64,000 nt of DNA, from NCBI RefSeq assembly GCF_027595985.1, contig NC_073311.1, positions 33,697,557 through 33,761,556 on the forward strand, in the 5' to 3' direction. Source of the stretch: Sorex araneus (Eukaryota; Chordata; Mammalia; Eulipotyphla; Soricidae). Positions 30,651 to 43,699 of the stretch are shown in pieces (the first letter of the stretch is position 1; each line of letters starts with the position of its first letter). Under the pieces are notes generated by a model. It had not been told where the DNA came from. It did no database searches and saw nothing but the letters and a program-made list of their open reading frames with translations. The translations under genes were made by a program, and so were the position numbers.

Positions 30651-31450
30651 ACCTATCAACAAATAAATAAAATATTAACATGGCATAAGTAGAGGGACAT
30701 TGAAAGTAGAGGAGAGGAGTTGGGAGGTTAGTGAGACAGTTTACTCTCGGCATAAAACCCAATAATACAATGACACATGAGATATTGAACATAGAACCAG
30801 CACATAGAGAAGCAAAATATGATATTACAGTGCTAAGCCTAAATTTCGTAGGGGTGATGTTTTATGGAAGGCATACTGGACAGTGTCCAGGGTCCAAGGC
30901 CACATCTGACTATGCCCATCGAATCATATAATGCCAAAAACCAAACTCATGGTCTCACATATGCAAGACTCTACTGGGATCACATCTCTGAATCCTGAGC
31001 CTTAAATATTAGGGGATGCTGAAATGGATCCATGTCTCTGGGAAGTCTCCAAAGAGAAGTTGAAATTGAAGCAGACACTCTCCAGATAAAAGCAACCTTA
31101 ACATAGGTGTGTGAGCTTCTGCATTTAAACATCAACCTATAAATTCAAAATCAAAGAATGCAAGTTCCCAAAAAGGCAAGATACCATGAATGAGCATCAA
31201 GAGAAAAAAACAAAAAATACCAACAGTATTTTATCATACTTCCTCCTTCAAGGACTGTGGATACCAGAGTTACTGGGTATGGAATATTAAAGAAATGTAT
31301 ATTAAATATTTAAATAACTCAAGGTCATGGAAAACTAAGAGAAACAAACAAGAATTGTCCACCTTTTCAAAGGGACTATACCGAGAGTATGTATTCCTTT
31401 TAAACTAATTCAATTTCATTGAGTCTTGTGGAATTTTATTTATATTCATC
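30651..31450. other. Spacer without recognised gene
   Basis: A possible eroded tRNA-SINE lies around 30850-31010 (CCAGGGTCCAAGGCCAC, GCATACTGGAC), too weak to assign. Confidence 0.45.
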
Positions 31451-31463
31451 ATATTTTATAATT

Positions 31464-31688
31464 CACTGTATCACTGTATCACTGTCATCCATTTGCTCAT
31501 CAATTTACTCAAGTGGGCACCAGTAATGTCTCCATTGTGAAACTTGTTGTTACTGTTTTTGGCATATCGAATATGCCAAGGGTAGCTTGCCAGGCTCTGC
31601 TGGGCTCCCTAAGAGGGGCGGAGGAATGGAACCCGGGTAGGCCGAATGCAAGGCAAATGCCCTACCCACTGTGCTATCTCTCCAGCCC
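31464..31688 (-). mobile_element. F2 SINE with body deletion
   Basis: A perfect 11-bp TSD, ATTTTATAATT, flanks it (31453-31463 and 31689-31699). About 30 bp between the two GCTTGCC-GGCTC half-units of the body are missing, consistent with slippage between those half-units. The head is complete. Confidence 0.92.
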
Positions 31689-31699
31689 ATTTTATAATT

Positions 31700-32369
31700 A
31701 TATATATGTATTATAGTATGCATGCATAAGATTCCAAATGGTGTTATGATATTGTTACCTTTTTTCAATCTCATTTTCTTGGCTGAATCTTTGGTTACAT
31801 GCTATTGTTTGTTGTTTTTACTTTAATGTGCAATAAATTTAATTGATTTTCCTTTTTCTTACTTGGAGTTCTCTGAGTCCTACAATTTTCCCAATGAATC
31901 AAAATTTTTTTCAGTTTTTTCTCTCCCACCAAATGCTCATAACCTGCTTTTATAAATGTGTGTTCTTTTCTTCTTGATTTCTACCATTTACTTTTATTTG
32001 GCTTATCCTATTACTATTTTTCAAACTTTATCCATTGAGCAACAAGCCGAATATTAGTTACCAAATTCAATACTATGCTTGATGATGACAGTTCTGCAAA
32101 CAGTTTTCCTTTGTCAGAAATCCTACTGTTAGTTCTATGACAAAGAAAGAGCTGGGAGAGGGAGAGAGTGAATGGCAGGAGGAGGATTTGCTCATTTATT
32201 CCTGCCTATCTTTGCTAGTACATTACCGTGCCAGAATCTTTCACCTTGTAGGCACTGTGGTGAAAGCTTACAGCCACAGCTCACAGGGGACAAGGGAAGG
32301 TCACGAGCCTCACCATCATCTTCTCAATTACCAGAACCTATTTAAGAGTACCCGTCTTTCTTCTTTTTT
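31700..32369. other. Unassigned spacer
   Basis: T-rich sequence with no gene or named repeat recognised. Confidence 0.5.
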
Positions 32370-32383
32370 TGTAATGATATCTT

Positions 32384-32807
32384 TTTTTAAATTTTTTAAT
32401 TTTTTAATTTTTTTTAATGAATCATCATGAGGTACAGTTACAGACTTACAAACTTCTGTGCTTAGTTTCAGTCATACAATGATCGAGTACCCATCCCTCC
32501 ACCAGTGCTCATCCTCCACCACTAATGTTCCCAGCATCCCTCCCATCACCCCCATCACCTCCCCCATCCTTGCCTCTGTGGCAGGTGCATGCCCTTTTAC
32601 TCTCTCTCTCTCCTTTAGTGTGTTGTGGTCTGTAATGCAAATATTAAGTGGTCATCATGTTTATAGTCTACTTTCAGCACACATTTCCCATCCTGAGCGG
32701 GTCCTCCAAGTATCTTTTACTTAGTGGTTACTTCTCTATCTGAACTACCTTTTCTCCCAGCATGTGAGGCCGACTGCCAAGCCCTGGAACAATCCTACTT
32801 GTCCTTA
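32384..32807 (-). mobile_element. L1 3' end, 5'-truncated, with TSD
   Basis: A 14-bp TSD, TGTAATGATATCTT, lies at 32370-32383 and 32808-32821. A T-rich reversed tail is followed by the reversed L1 3' UTR (ACCCATCCCTCCACCAGTG, CCATCACCTCCCCCATC). It contains no remaining ORF2 beyond the very end. Confidence 0.88.
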
Positions 32808-32821
32808 TGTAATGATATCTT

Positions 32822-33655
32822 CTAATGTCCACTTTTTCTTTTTCCAGTGCTCCAGTGCGTGATTTTTAAGAACTTCCTTTGAAATCTTTCTCTGCTGAAA
32901 TGCCTCTTTTTTGTTTATCCAAATGAGCCCCAACCAATAGAAATGTTCTGCTTGGTTTCTTACTTTTTCCCATTCTAGCTAGAGTCACTGTTATCACTAC
33001 ATCCCTGTCATGTGTGCATAGCAAGAGGGAATCTAGGAGCAATATCTCCCCGAGTGATCTCTGTTTGAGCTTGGATTAAAGTCTTCCTCAAAAACATACA
33101 TTACTGGAGCAAGGCCACATGCTTGGTATAAAATTCACTGTAGCTTCTATGTGGGCTTTGCCGTTTTTGATGCTTCAACCAGCTGAGAAAATCAATAGGA
33201 GCTTCTAGAGATTTTTGAGATTCTTGGTGGCTTCTCTAAAAGCATCTGAAAACCAAAACCTTCCATTTGTCATTATTTTTCCTTTCATTACACTTATTTA
33301 GGTAATATTTAGGCCACACCGATAGCTTCAATTTATTAACTTATAAAAATGCACTATTTTTTACTTATAAAACAGAGTTACACCAAGGTAAATGAATGAT
33401 ACCGATGTTGCTGTTTTTCTACTAGTAGACTTGTAGAATAAAAGGTTTTCAATATGGTTGTTCATAATAAATTATATTGAATCTCCAGACTGATGTTGAA
33501 CGTCTAAAATCATATTAAAGAAAAAAATGTGAGCTTATTCATTAGTATTACACAGCCCAATTAAACAAATATCTCTTTATCTATTCAGTTACCAATTGTT
33601 AAGCAGTAATTCTTAAGTAAAAGTGAAGATCAGAATAAATATAACTGTGAAGAAT
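32822..33655. other. Unassigned spacer
   Basis: AT-rich, nothing recognised. Confidence 0.5.
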
Positions 33656-33659
33656 TTTT

Positions 33660-33830
33660 TTTCAATTTTTATATATTTTATTTTCATAAAAGTAGTTCAC
33701 AATATTTCATTACAGACAATATTCAAACACCAATCCCACCACCGAACACCTTTCCACCACAATAAGAGGGAAGTGTGTGAAGGTTGTTGTATTTCATTCT
33801 GGAGCCATTTAAGACTGTATATATGAGAAT
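33660..33830 (-). mobile_element. D-family retroposon, 3' fragment
   Basis: On plus, GTAGTTCACAATATTTCATT, CACCAATCCCACCACC and CATTCTGGAGCCATTTAAGA are the reverse of the D tail and its ATGGCTCC motif. The middle of the tail region is deleted relative to D. Confidence 0.65.
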
Positions 33831-33985
33831 GCAAGCAAGTATGTTAAAACCAAACAACGGTGCCCTGCTTTTGGTAAGTAAATGGGCTAGAGTATAAGAG
33901 GTTGTGCAGCCAAGAATGTGGCCACACGCTCCAGAAAATTCTTTGTCACTCTCTTCACGGAGCTTTAGTTTAAAGTCTCTGGATC

Positions 33986-34181
33986 ATGGGGCCAGAGTGG
34001 TAGTACAGTGGGTAGGGCATTTCTCTTGCATGTGGCCAACCTGGGTTCGGTCCCCAGCATTCCATATGGTTCCCAAGCACTGCCAGGAGTAATTCCTGAG
34101 TGCAGAGCTAAGAGTAACCCCTGAGCATCGCTGGGTGTGACCCAAAAAGAAAAATAAATTAAAAAAATTAAAAATAAAAAT
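33986..34181 (+). mobile_element. F1 SINE, full length
   Basis: A perfect 14-bp TSD, AAAGTCTCTGGATC, flanks it (33972-33985 and 34182-34195). Head GGGGCCAGAGTGGTAGTACA, B-box GGTTCGGTCCCC and a long mixed AAAT tail. Confidence 0.94.
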
Positions 34182-34195
34182 AAAGTCTCTGGATC

Positions 34196-35009
34196 TTAAT
34201 CATTGATGAGATTACATGACGCTGGTGACAGTTTGTGGGTGTGATTGCCAAGCTACTGGAAAACTGGAGAGCTGGGAGGAGAAGGCCATTCCTGGTCCGA
34301 GCAGGCTTGAAGATCTCAGGGTCCCGCATACCTGGGTTTTTCTGCTAGTTCCCTCTTGGATGAAGTTCATTCGAGAGTGGGGAGAGTGGCCTTGAGCATG
34401 GTAGTGGTTGGGTTCAAACTGTGGAGATTTTTAATATAGAGATTCTTTAGTATTATTCCTTAGGACTCTGCTTGAAATAGTGTTCTGATATCTAAATATA
34501 TTTAAATTATTTCAAGTAAATTTGTATAAGCAGCTTTGTTTTAAATCAACATTTGAATTGCCTTTTAAATGACCTTATGATATTTTCAATCAATGTAAAA
34601 TTTTTCTTCCTCATTTAATTTTCTTCTTTATTCATCTCTATACTAAAATAATATTTGTTAGTCACTTACAAGTGAGTGTTTTAGAAGGTAGGAGTTAAAA
34701 AATAATAATAAAAAAATCTCTTCCTGTCTGACATCATCCCCCAAACAAGGATCTCTTATTTTGTACACAATGTACCTGGCAATGCTCAGTTCAAAACGAT
34801 GATAATGATAGACTTGTGCAATCAACATGTTGCACTACATATTCCTATTTTGTAAATGCAGAGTAAGTCAGGAGAACCAAATGGCAAAGTCATAAACCTT
34901 CTGTTTTCTGCCAATCTATTAGCTCAAATATGTTGCTCTCAAAGCAGATGGCTCTTCCTACTCTGCAGCTTATTACATAAGAAAGTGAGTTATAGTGAAA
35001 TGAGTAAGC
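34196..35009. other. Unassigned spacer
   Basis: No gene seen. CCTATTTTGTAAATGCAGAG near 34845 may be a MIR remnant on minus. Confidence 0.45.
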
Positions 35010-35225
35010 TTGATTTCCAAGAGGACTAGCACAGCGCATGGGACATGGCACCGGGTATGGGGAAAGCATAAACTTTGAGAGCCAGACATGCCTAGACTTC
35101 TTCCTGGCTCTGTCTCTTGATCACGAGAATGTTATCAACACAGCTATTTGGCCTCAATTTCCTTTTTTTGTAAAAATGGAAATAATAATATTTCCTGTGT
35201 GTGCATATGAGAAAATTAGGCTATT
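35010..35225 (+). mobile_element. MIR SINE
   Basis: TTTGAGAGCCAGACATGCC, TTCCTGGCTCTGTCTCTT, CCTCAATTTCC, then AAAAATGGAAATAATAATA follow the MIR core in order. Confidence 0.75.
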
Positions 35226-35261
35226 TTTAAAGCAACTGGTAAATGAAAATTGAACATTAAC

Positions 35262-35427
35262 TTTTTTTTTTTTTGCTTTTTGGGTCACACCTGGTGATGC
35301 ACAGGGATCACTCCTGGCTCTGCCCTCAAGAATTACCCCTGGCGGTGCTCAGGAGACCATATGGGATGCTGGGAATCGAACCTGGGTCAGCCGCATGCAA
35401 GGCAAATGCCCTACCTGCTGTGCTATC
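35262..35427 (-). mobile_element. F1 SINE
   Basis: An 8-bp TSD, ACATTAAC (35254-35261 and 35428-35435). A reversed A-tail of 12-13 T, TTTTTGGGTCACACCTGG, GGGAATCGAACCTGGGTC and a head lacking its first 10-11 bases, so it is 5'-truncated. Confidence 0.9.
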
Positions 35428-35689
35428 ACATTAACATATTTTTATTTAAAATTTTCCATCTGAGAAAACAGGAGCTCAACTAATCATTCTTCTGAAAGGC
35501 ATTGTTCTGAATGAAGAAGGTCATCTGATATGATTTTATGAAAGCACAAGTCAGAAATTCTTTTACAGAACCCATCACATTGGTTAGTATTGTTTAAAGT
35601 ACACAGACTAGAAATTCACAAGTACTCATGGACTTCCCTATCTCTGACATCAAACGCATGTAGAAATCTAGCTGGTATGAATGCATTCA

Positions 35690-35832
35690 GGTCACTGTCA
35701 CTGTCACTGTCATCCCTTTGTTCATCGATTTGCTCAAGTGGGCACCAGTAATGTTTCCATGTGAGACTTGTTGTTACTGTTTTTGGCATATAGATCATGC
35801 CACGGGTAGATTGCCAGGCTCTGCCCTGTGGG
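35690..35832 (-). mobile_element. F2 SINE, 5'-truncated
   Basis: The reversed RTE tail has three CACTGT repeats, then CATCCCTTTGTTCATCGATT and the body up to GCCAGGCTCTGCC, where it stops. The flanks GAATGCATTCA and AAATGCATGCA are a decayed TSD, so truncation happened at insertion, as in LINE-style target-primed copying. Confidence 0.88.
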
Positions 35833-36025
35833 AAATGCATGCATAAGTCTTAAATATCAGCAGCCTGGAGAGTAACCTTGGGATTAATTCTGAAATGTAG
35901 ACAGTCTAAAAATGTCTATCTTTTCTTCTCCTTTTCACACTGACAATTCAGAGGGCATTCTTCATAGTGTCTAAGCCGAACCACGTTGCTTGCTTGAGCT
36001 ACGATAGCACAAAGATTCAGCAATA

Positions 36026-36250
36026 TGACCTATAGTACAGTAGGTAGGGTGTTTGCCTTGCACAAGGCTGACCTGGGTTGGATTCCTCCGTCCCTCTCGA
36101 AGAATCTGGCAAGCTACCAGGAGTACCCCACTGGCTACTTGCGGCGTATTCAATGTCCCAAATACAGTAACAACAAGTCTTACAATGGAGACGTTACGAG
36201 TGCCCGCTCAAGCAAATAGAAGTACAACTTGACCACAGTGCTACAGTGCT
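36026..36250 (+). mobile_element. F2 SINE, diverged
   Basis: Head remnant CTATAGTACAGTAGGTAGGG, B-box GGTTGGATTCC, body, AATACAGTAACAACAAG, GGAGACGTTACGAGTGCCCG. The body has a deletion relative to the consensus. Confidence 0.85.
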
Positions 36251-36354
36251 CCTTCTTCAAGTCACTCTTCTGAGTCTTCCACTCATGAAAGCCTAAAATG
36301 ATACCTCCAAGTAAAATCCACTCATAAAGGAACCATTACAAACTCCTTAGTTTG

Positions 36355-36525
36355 GGACTGGTTGGATTTGGCGTTCTAGTCAAAAGTGCTCAGGCTCTGC
36401 TCCTGGCTCTGAGCTCAGGAGTGAATCCCAGCAGTGTTTGGGGGACCATACATGGTGCCAGCACTCAAATCAGGTTGATTTCATGCAGAACATGCTTCTA
36501 ACCTCATATTTTTTGCCTAGCCTCT
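36355..36525 (-). mobile_element. F1 SINE, old
   Basis: CTCCTGGCTCTGAGCTCAGG, GGGGGACCATACATGGTGC and reversed B-box region CACTCAAATCAGGTT. Confidence 0.65.
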
Positions 36526-36802
36526 CAGATTCTTCTTTGTCATGAAAACCCAAGACTAAAGCGGTGTTTCACTAAGACCTAAAAATCACCTAGGAAAATT
36601 GCCTGTTTCTTATTCTTGTATATTAAAACAAGAATAGTTTACTTTGCTAGAGCATGTGCTTTATGATTCTAAGATGGGTGTTCTTTATTTTCTCTCTAAG
36701 TTTCTGTCTCTCTGAAATGATAGAGAAATTGTTATGTTACATACTTTAGTAGTCAAGGCGAATGTTCCTTACACATTACATACTGAGTTTTAAAACAGAT
36801 TC

Positions 36803-36965
36803 AGACTCCAGAGCAATAGTACAGTGAGTAGGGCATTTGCCTTGCACATGAATGACCTGGGATCCTATATAGTCCACCAGAAGTTATCCCTGAGTGCAGA
36901 GCCAGGAGTAAGTTCCAAGCATCTTCAAGTATGACCCCCCCGAATAAACAAAAAACAAACAATAG
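36803..36965 (+). mobile_element. F1 SINE, body deletion
   Basis: GACTCCAGAGCAATAGTACA, CCTTGCACATGAATGACC, then the B-box region is missing and it rejoins at CCTATATAGTCCACCAG. Ends with ACCCCCCCGAATAAAC. Confidence 0.7.
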
Positions 36966-39150
36966 CAACAACAACAGCAAAAATCAAACCTCTTAGAATG
37001 TGGAGTCACTAGACTTCCTATGTAATACTCCATTTCTATGCTAGCAGAATTAACTAGGAGACTAGAGTTTAATCAAGTTATACACAATATTATAATTTCC
37101 CCTCAAGCTTTAGATTAGAGACTGTCTCTTACATCTTCTTTTGCCACCCTCTGGAAAACAATGCCATTTCCTCCCAAAATTTATGCTCGGTGTGGCTTTT
37201 GTGTCAGCTGGATAATTTGAGCACATGCTCAGAAATAGAAAATGATGTCACCCCTAGAACACTCATGACAAAGCTTTCCTTATCCCTTTACCTCTCTACT
37301 GTATGATTTCTGAAGACCTGCTGTCCTCTCTATCTGTTCTGAGCCAAGGATTACTGTCTCTGTAATCATCTTATTTTTATTACATAAGAAATTACTATAG
37401 TTATAATGTTTTTCCCTGGTATGTCCCTTCAGGGTAGGTGAGGAGAATTCAGTGCAAAAGGGTTGAGTCACCATGTTCCACATTCTTCGATCTGGCCTTG
37501 AAGATCTGCCTGCAGATGGGGTTTCTTTCACTCTAAGCTCTATTATCACCCAAAATAACTTCTGTTGTCTGGTGAGGCCAGCTTTGCTTCTTCCTTTCAA
37601 TCAGCCATATGTCTTTACTGGTTTGGGTTTTGTTTTCACCACAGATAATCCTCCTCTCTATTTTTAAAGACTAAAATTTTCCTCTTTACAGTTTTATTTA
37701 TCTTATCACCCAATATGACCTCCCTTGTTCAATATTCATTTTTTTTAACTACAACACACAAAAACAGAGAAAGAAATTGGCCTTTGGAATCAGACTGGCA
37801 TGTGTTATGATTCTAGCATTATCGGTTTCTCACTGTGACTTTTGAGTATTTGTTTCTACTTCTCCCCCTGGTAACCTTGCCCTTATAAAATAGAGAACAA
37901 CACAAATCAGGGAACCACTGAATTTTGCAAAGAATAAATTCTACACGAGGTCAACACTTAGAAAATAATTTTTATTTCTCTGCAATAATAGTTATATTTT
38001 ACTTGTACATATATAATCAGATCATCTTCTTCTCAGAGTATAAAAGAACAAAATCTACTTTCTCCCAACCAACTCTGCTTCCTTTAAGTTTGAAACTCAG
38101 TCTGACTCTTTAGTCAGTTTTTAAAGAATTCTCTTTGTCTTTAACAAACTGTTTTATGTGGTAGTGTATAAGTTATTTGTTCCTAAGTAAGAACAAGTCC
38201 CTTATAGTTTCTGAGGGCAGAAGAATCGTGGTGAGGCAATTCTTACTCAAGGGCTCCCTTAAGGTCAGCACCAAACATTTAGGGGTTGAGGGTGCAGGGT
38301 ATTCCAAGGCTCACAAGGGCTCAAGAACACAAAACACAGTGTCTGTCACTGAACCCATCTTAGCAACCAGGCAAACTGTGTGACCCCCAAATTGTAGTCA
38401 TATTAATGCTTACTGTTTGATTAATTGTGGGTTTACAATCTGGCTCTTCTCGTCTACATGAAAGCATCACTAGGTTTGGATCAAATTGTTTTCCTATCTT
38501 GGGGAATTAATGGCTTGGCATTCACAAAGCCTGGGAGTGTTTTTGACTCGTTAGTGTGCCCTGTCTTCACATACAAATGGGCCTGCAGGCAAAAGCCAGG
38601 ATTTTCCTCCGAAAGTCACTTTCCTGGATTCAGCTGCTGAAATTATGCCTAGAGGGGCCAGAATTCTGCATCATCTAGCTGAGTGGAGATGATCTGGGCT
38701 TGCAACACAGCCAACAATGATTTTAATGGTCCTACTATTGGCTAAATCCTCAGTGACTACGACGCTGACTGCCTTGTTTGCTCTTCTCTGCGCTCTGTTC
38801 ATTAGACTGAATTGCATGAATTTCATCAGCAGGTTCCTTTACTGAAGGCTTGTTGGTCAGAGTCTGGCTAATTTGCAGCCCTGGGAGAGTCGGGGACAGA
38901 ACACAGGGAAAATGCGATCAGGGTGTTTATCCCTAGTTCTTCCCAGGCCAGATTATGTCTGAAACCAAAAGTCATAATCCCTGTCTGAGGTCATCTCTGC
39001 AGAGCGATCCACTCTAACTTCTGTAATAATATCCTCCTTCTGCCCATTCAGATGTAGAATGGTGACTATTCTGTTACATTTGTTAACCCCGGGATGCTTC
39101 AGTATCACTTTTTCTTCTAGGTCCCTGTCTTTCCCCCATTTATTTGCCAA
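36966..39150. other. Repeat-poor spacer with one MIR
   Basis: Mostly unassigned. Open frames are short and without recognised domains. It could hold old single-copy sequence. Confidence 0.45.
37770..37905 (+). mobile_element. MIR SINE fragment
   Basis: GCCTTTGGAATCAGACTGGC, ATGATTCTAGC and TAAAATAGAGAACAACA resemble the MIR middle and 3' core. Confidence 0.5.
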
Positions 39151-39154
39151 AACC

Positions 39155-39305
39155 TGGTGGTGATCTATGGCTATTCCTGGTTTGTGTTTTGGTGATTCTC
39201 GGGGATTCTGGTGATGCTCTGGGAACCATGTGGTGTTAGGAATCGAACCAGGGGGTCCACATGCAAGGCATGTGCCTTAACCCCAATACTATCTCTCCAG
39301 CATCT
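39155..39305 (-). mobile_element. F1 SINE, diverged
   Basis: GGTGATGCTCTGGGAACCAT, GTTAGGAATCGAACCAGGG and ACTATCTCTCCAGC. The tail half is eroded. Confidence 0.75.
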
Positions 39306-40225
39306 CATCCCTAACTTTTTAAATAGTCCTTTATCCAACTCCTAGGTATAAAATACCTAGCTTGAATGTATCACCTCTCTTGACGAGATCTTAACTGATG
39401 GCTGCTGGGAAGTGACTGGCTTAAGACTCCCCAGTTTCCTGCAGGGGTACATAGCTTTAAGGTACATTTAATTGAATGTAATTGACAATTGATACTTGGA
39501 TTACCTGGCTGCTGTTTGAATACAGCAGAGTGACTCCGTCATTTGCATTTTCAGAAAATCTATGTGAACATTCATTTACACTGAAAGTGGCAGGGGCTGA
39601 ATAATCATTAACTGGGGATCATCCATAGCAACCTAGCAAAAACGCTCCAGAATTTGAAATAACAAAGAGCTTGCAAATTGTGAGTGGCATCACAAAAAAT
39701 TATTGTTTTGTTTTGTTTTGTTTTCATTCTCATAGTTCTGGGCTAGTGAGGCAGTGAAAGGAAGTAGATAGAACACGTTCTCCACACGTTCCATGGCGCA
39801 GGTCCTGCACTGGATCCACTGGACAAGACGCCTCCACTAGGTGGCCTGGTGACCTTCAGTACCAATGCCCGAGCAGCACTGCGGCCCAAGTGGTCCAGTC
39901 AGACTACTAAGACTTGAATAACCTGGCTTCCTAGAGTCCACAAGCACCACTGTGGTAGCCACTATTAAAAAAAAAATCTCACAGCCCTTCAAGCATTCTG
40001 CAAAGTAGATTTTTCTTTTTTGGGTCAATTAAAAACTATGAAAATTGAGGTTCATGGAAGTACCATGTCCACTGCCACACAGACAGCTGTTGGTGGGACA
40101 TATTCAAACCCAGAATCCACAGCCTCCCTTCTCCTTGTTTTTCTTTGTTTAATATGGAAACTACTAGAAAATAAAAGACAGAGGTATGCCTTTGTCTAGA
40201 TGGAACATATTTGCTAGTTCCTATA
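39306..40225. other. Unassigned sequence
   Basis: A TTTTG pentamer run lies at about 39703-39724. The stretch 39740-39935 may be an eroded SINE (GGGCTAGTGAGGCAGTGAAA). No gene recognised. Confidence 0.4.
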
Positions 40226-40344
40226 GGTATAATGGTACCAGAGAGACAGTACAGTAAGTAAGGCACTTGCCCTGCTTGTGACAGACCAAGGTTCAACCCC
40301 TGGTATCCATATGGTTCCCCAAACAACTACAATCAAGAGTAATT

Positions 40345-40704
<360 letters not shown>

Positions 40705-40844
40705 CTCTTTGGGTCACACAGGGGTTACTTATGGCTCTGCACTTGGGAATTACTCCTGGCAGTGCTCAGGGGACCATGTGGGATTCTGGGGAACAAACCT
40801 GCGTCAGCTGCATGCAAGACAAACGCCCTACCCGCTGTGCTATC
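40705..40844 (-). mobile_element. F1 SINE fused to U6 (3' half of a chimera)
   Basis: On minus it starts GATAGCACAGCGGGTAGGGC directly after the U6 T-run, so it lacks the first 10-11 head bases (GGGGCTGGAGC). It continues through the B-box region and body to GTGTGACCCAAAGAGC, then the purine-rich tail. Confidence 0.88.
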
Positions 40845-40952
40845 AAAAATATGGGATGCTTAACAAATTTGCGTGTCATCCTTGCACAGAGGCCATGCTA
40901 ATCTTCTCTGTATCGTTCTAATTTTAGTATATATGCTGCCAAAGCGAGCGTT
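40845..40952 (-). pseudogene. RNU6: U6 snRNA retro-pseudogene, full length
   Basis: Reading minus, it matches U6 from about its 5' end (CGCTCGCTTTGGCAGCATAT) through ATACAGAGAAGATTAGCATG and GATGACACGCAAATT to the terminal T-run (AAAAA on plus at 40845-40849). U6 is the spliceosomal RNA that base-pairs with the 5' splice site and U2. A handful of changes are visible (for example TTCGG to TTTGG, and CCCCTGCGC to CTCTGTGC). It has a TSD-bounded position and is joined to a SINE, so it is a processed copy and not a functional locus. The plus-strand flank has no PSE or TATA element expected of a U6 gene that I can see. Confidence 0.93.
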
Positions 40953-40992
40953 CAAAAGTAATTTCTGAGTGCAGAGCAAGAAATAATACCTG

Positions 40993-41168
40993 TTTTGTTT
41001 TGTTTTTGGGTCACACCTGGCAATGCACAGGGGTTACTCATGGCTCTGCACTCCAGAATTACTCCTGGTGGTGCTCAGGGGACCATATGGGGTGTTGGGA
41101 ATCGAACCCGGGTTGGCCACGTGCAAGGCAAACGCCCTACCTGCTCTACTATCACTCCAGCCCCCAAC
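40993..41168 (-). mobile_element. F1 SINE, young-looking
   Basis: The TSD AAGAAATAATACCTG (40978-40992) against AAGAAGTAACACCTG (41169-41183) has two differences. It is a full F1 on minus with TTTTTGGGTCACACCTGG, GGGAATCGAACCCGGGTTGG and CTATCACTCCAGCCCC. Confidence 0.92.
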
Positions 41169-41225
41169 AAGAAGTAACACCTGAGTAGTGCCCAGAGTGG
41201 CCAAAAAAACTAGAAGGAAAAAAGA

Positions 41226-41331
41226 AGGGGAAAAAAAACCAAAAGGACAAGAAGTCAGTCTCTGCATTTTAGATTTCTATCTCAAGTTTGATTTCAACTT
41301 TGCCAACAAATACAAATAATTCTGAGTTCAC

Positions 41332-41370
<39 letters not shown>

Positions 41371-42207
41371 ACACACACACCACATACACACGCATGTCAA
41401 ACTCTTCCAATGCTTGGCAATTTTTCAGCTTGGAAACAGTTGGGCTGCAGCCTTCTTATAAATCTTCTTATAAATAATGTTTATGTTTACAGAACCTGTA
41501 AGTGCAGAATTTTCCCCTGAATGAGTTGTTGTTTTGGAAAAGTGTAAACAGAGCCAGTGTTTTAGAAGACGATTTGTCTGGTAAAGCTCTGAGCATTTAA
41601 ACATCTGTTTGGTTTCACTCCAGAGGTATCTGTGCCTCATTGACAGATGGAGCAATTTTCTAATGATTTTCAATCAATATATACAAAACAAGTGGTGGGA
41701 ACTATCTCTTAAGGGAAAAAAATTGCAATTTAACCACGGTGTTTTATTTATTTTTTAGCATCTGTTATTAAATAACTATCACAAAAACACATGCTAAGTT
41801 GTAAAATTCTATGCAATAGTCTATATTTAAAGCTGTTTGTTTGCATGTCATTTGGTAGTTGTTGTTTATGTATTCTTGTTATTTTTTTCTTAAAGAGAAT
41901 ATACATCCTTTTACCTCATGTTCATGTTACTCTTTATTTTGACTCAGAGGCATCAGATTGTATTTCATATATAATACATATATTATTAATATTTTATATA
42001 TTTTAATGATTCAAAGAACATTATGTCACAATTTTATGCATTAGTTATGTTGGTTTACCTATGGTCACAAAACATAGTATCTGCCATAGAACTCAATTCA
42101 GAGGTAAAACAAACTGGCTGATCCTCAGCTGTAATCATCTTAATGGTCACCCAATAAAAAATATTAGTCTATTAAATGGGGAAGTGGGAGAGAAATAAAG
42201 GTCAAGA
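41226..42207. other. Spacer with (CA)n run
   Basis: (CA)n at about 41335-41382. The rest is AT-rich and unassigned. No gene seen. Confidence 0.5.
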
Positions 42208-42862
<655 letters not shown>

Positions 42863-43014
42863 CAGCCATCTCTGGATTCTTTATTTTTATTTTCACTCAT
42901 CTGATTATTTCCCTTTAGCCTTAAAGACATCTTCTTTAATATTTTTTAATATATTTTAGTGGCTATTTATAGCAATTGTACAGAAAACAGACAAAATTTA
43001 CAATGTGTATTTGT

Positions 43015-43190
43015 GGGGCCAGAGACATATTTCAGTGGGGAAGACACTTTTCTTGCATGCTGCTGACCCAGATTCCACTCCCAGTACCCCATATGTTCTG
43101 TGGAGCCCTTCCAGGAGTAATTCCTGAACAATATACCAAAAGTTCGAAGAATCTGCAACTGCTGGGTGCAGCAAAAGAAAAACAACAACA
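43015..43190 (+). mobile_element. F1 SINE, diverged
   Basis: GGGGCCAGAGACATATTTCA, CAGATTCCACTCCC, CCATATGTTCTGTGGAGC, AGTAATTCCTGA and an ACAACAA tail. Confidence 0.8.
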
Positions 43191-43380
43191 AAGCCATATT
43201 TACTTACATGTAGAATAAATCATGTAGAAAAGGACAAGGAATAGATAAATTTACTGTAGGATAAAATTGCTGCAAACACCATTAGTAGTCATCAATAAGA
43301 AATTCAATGATTTTTTAAAAATGCAAATGCTGTTATCGTCCACAAGTGCTGAATAAATTTATTTATTGTTGTCATAAAGT

Positions 43381-43594
43381 TGCTGTCACTGTCACTGTCA
43401 CTGTCATCCTGTTATTGATCGATTTGCTCGAGCGGGCACCAGTAACATCTCCACTGTGAGACTTGTTGTTACTGTTTTTGGCATATCGAATATGCCACAG
43501 GGAGCTTGCCAGGCTCTGCCATGTGGGCAAGATACTCTCAGTCAGGCTCTCCGACAGGGGCAGAGGAATTGAACCCGGGTCACACTGCTAAAAT
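43381..43594 (-). mobile_element. F2 SINE, head mostly deleted
   Basis: Four CACTGT tail repeats, ATCGATTTGCTCGAGCGGGC, body and reversed B-box GAATTGAACCCGGGTC are present. The A-box half is then almost wholly missing (CACACTGCTA). Confidence 0.9.
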
Positions 43595-43699
43595 TTGACA
43601 TTTGATTTGCATTAAAATGATCTACCCTCACATTTATATAAAATTAATATGCAAATGATGATGTAAAGATTCATCTGTCCCCAAAATGCAAAAACTTAA

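Noticed and set aside
40845-40952. Functional U6 snRNA gene
   Set aside because: It has substitutions, is fused to a SINE inside one TSD pair, and lacks visible upstream U6 promoter elements.
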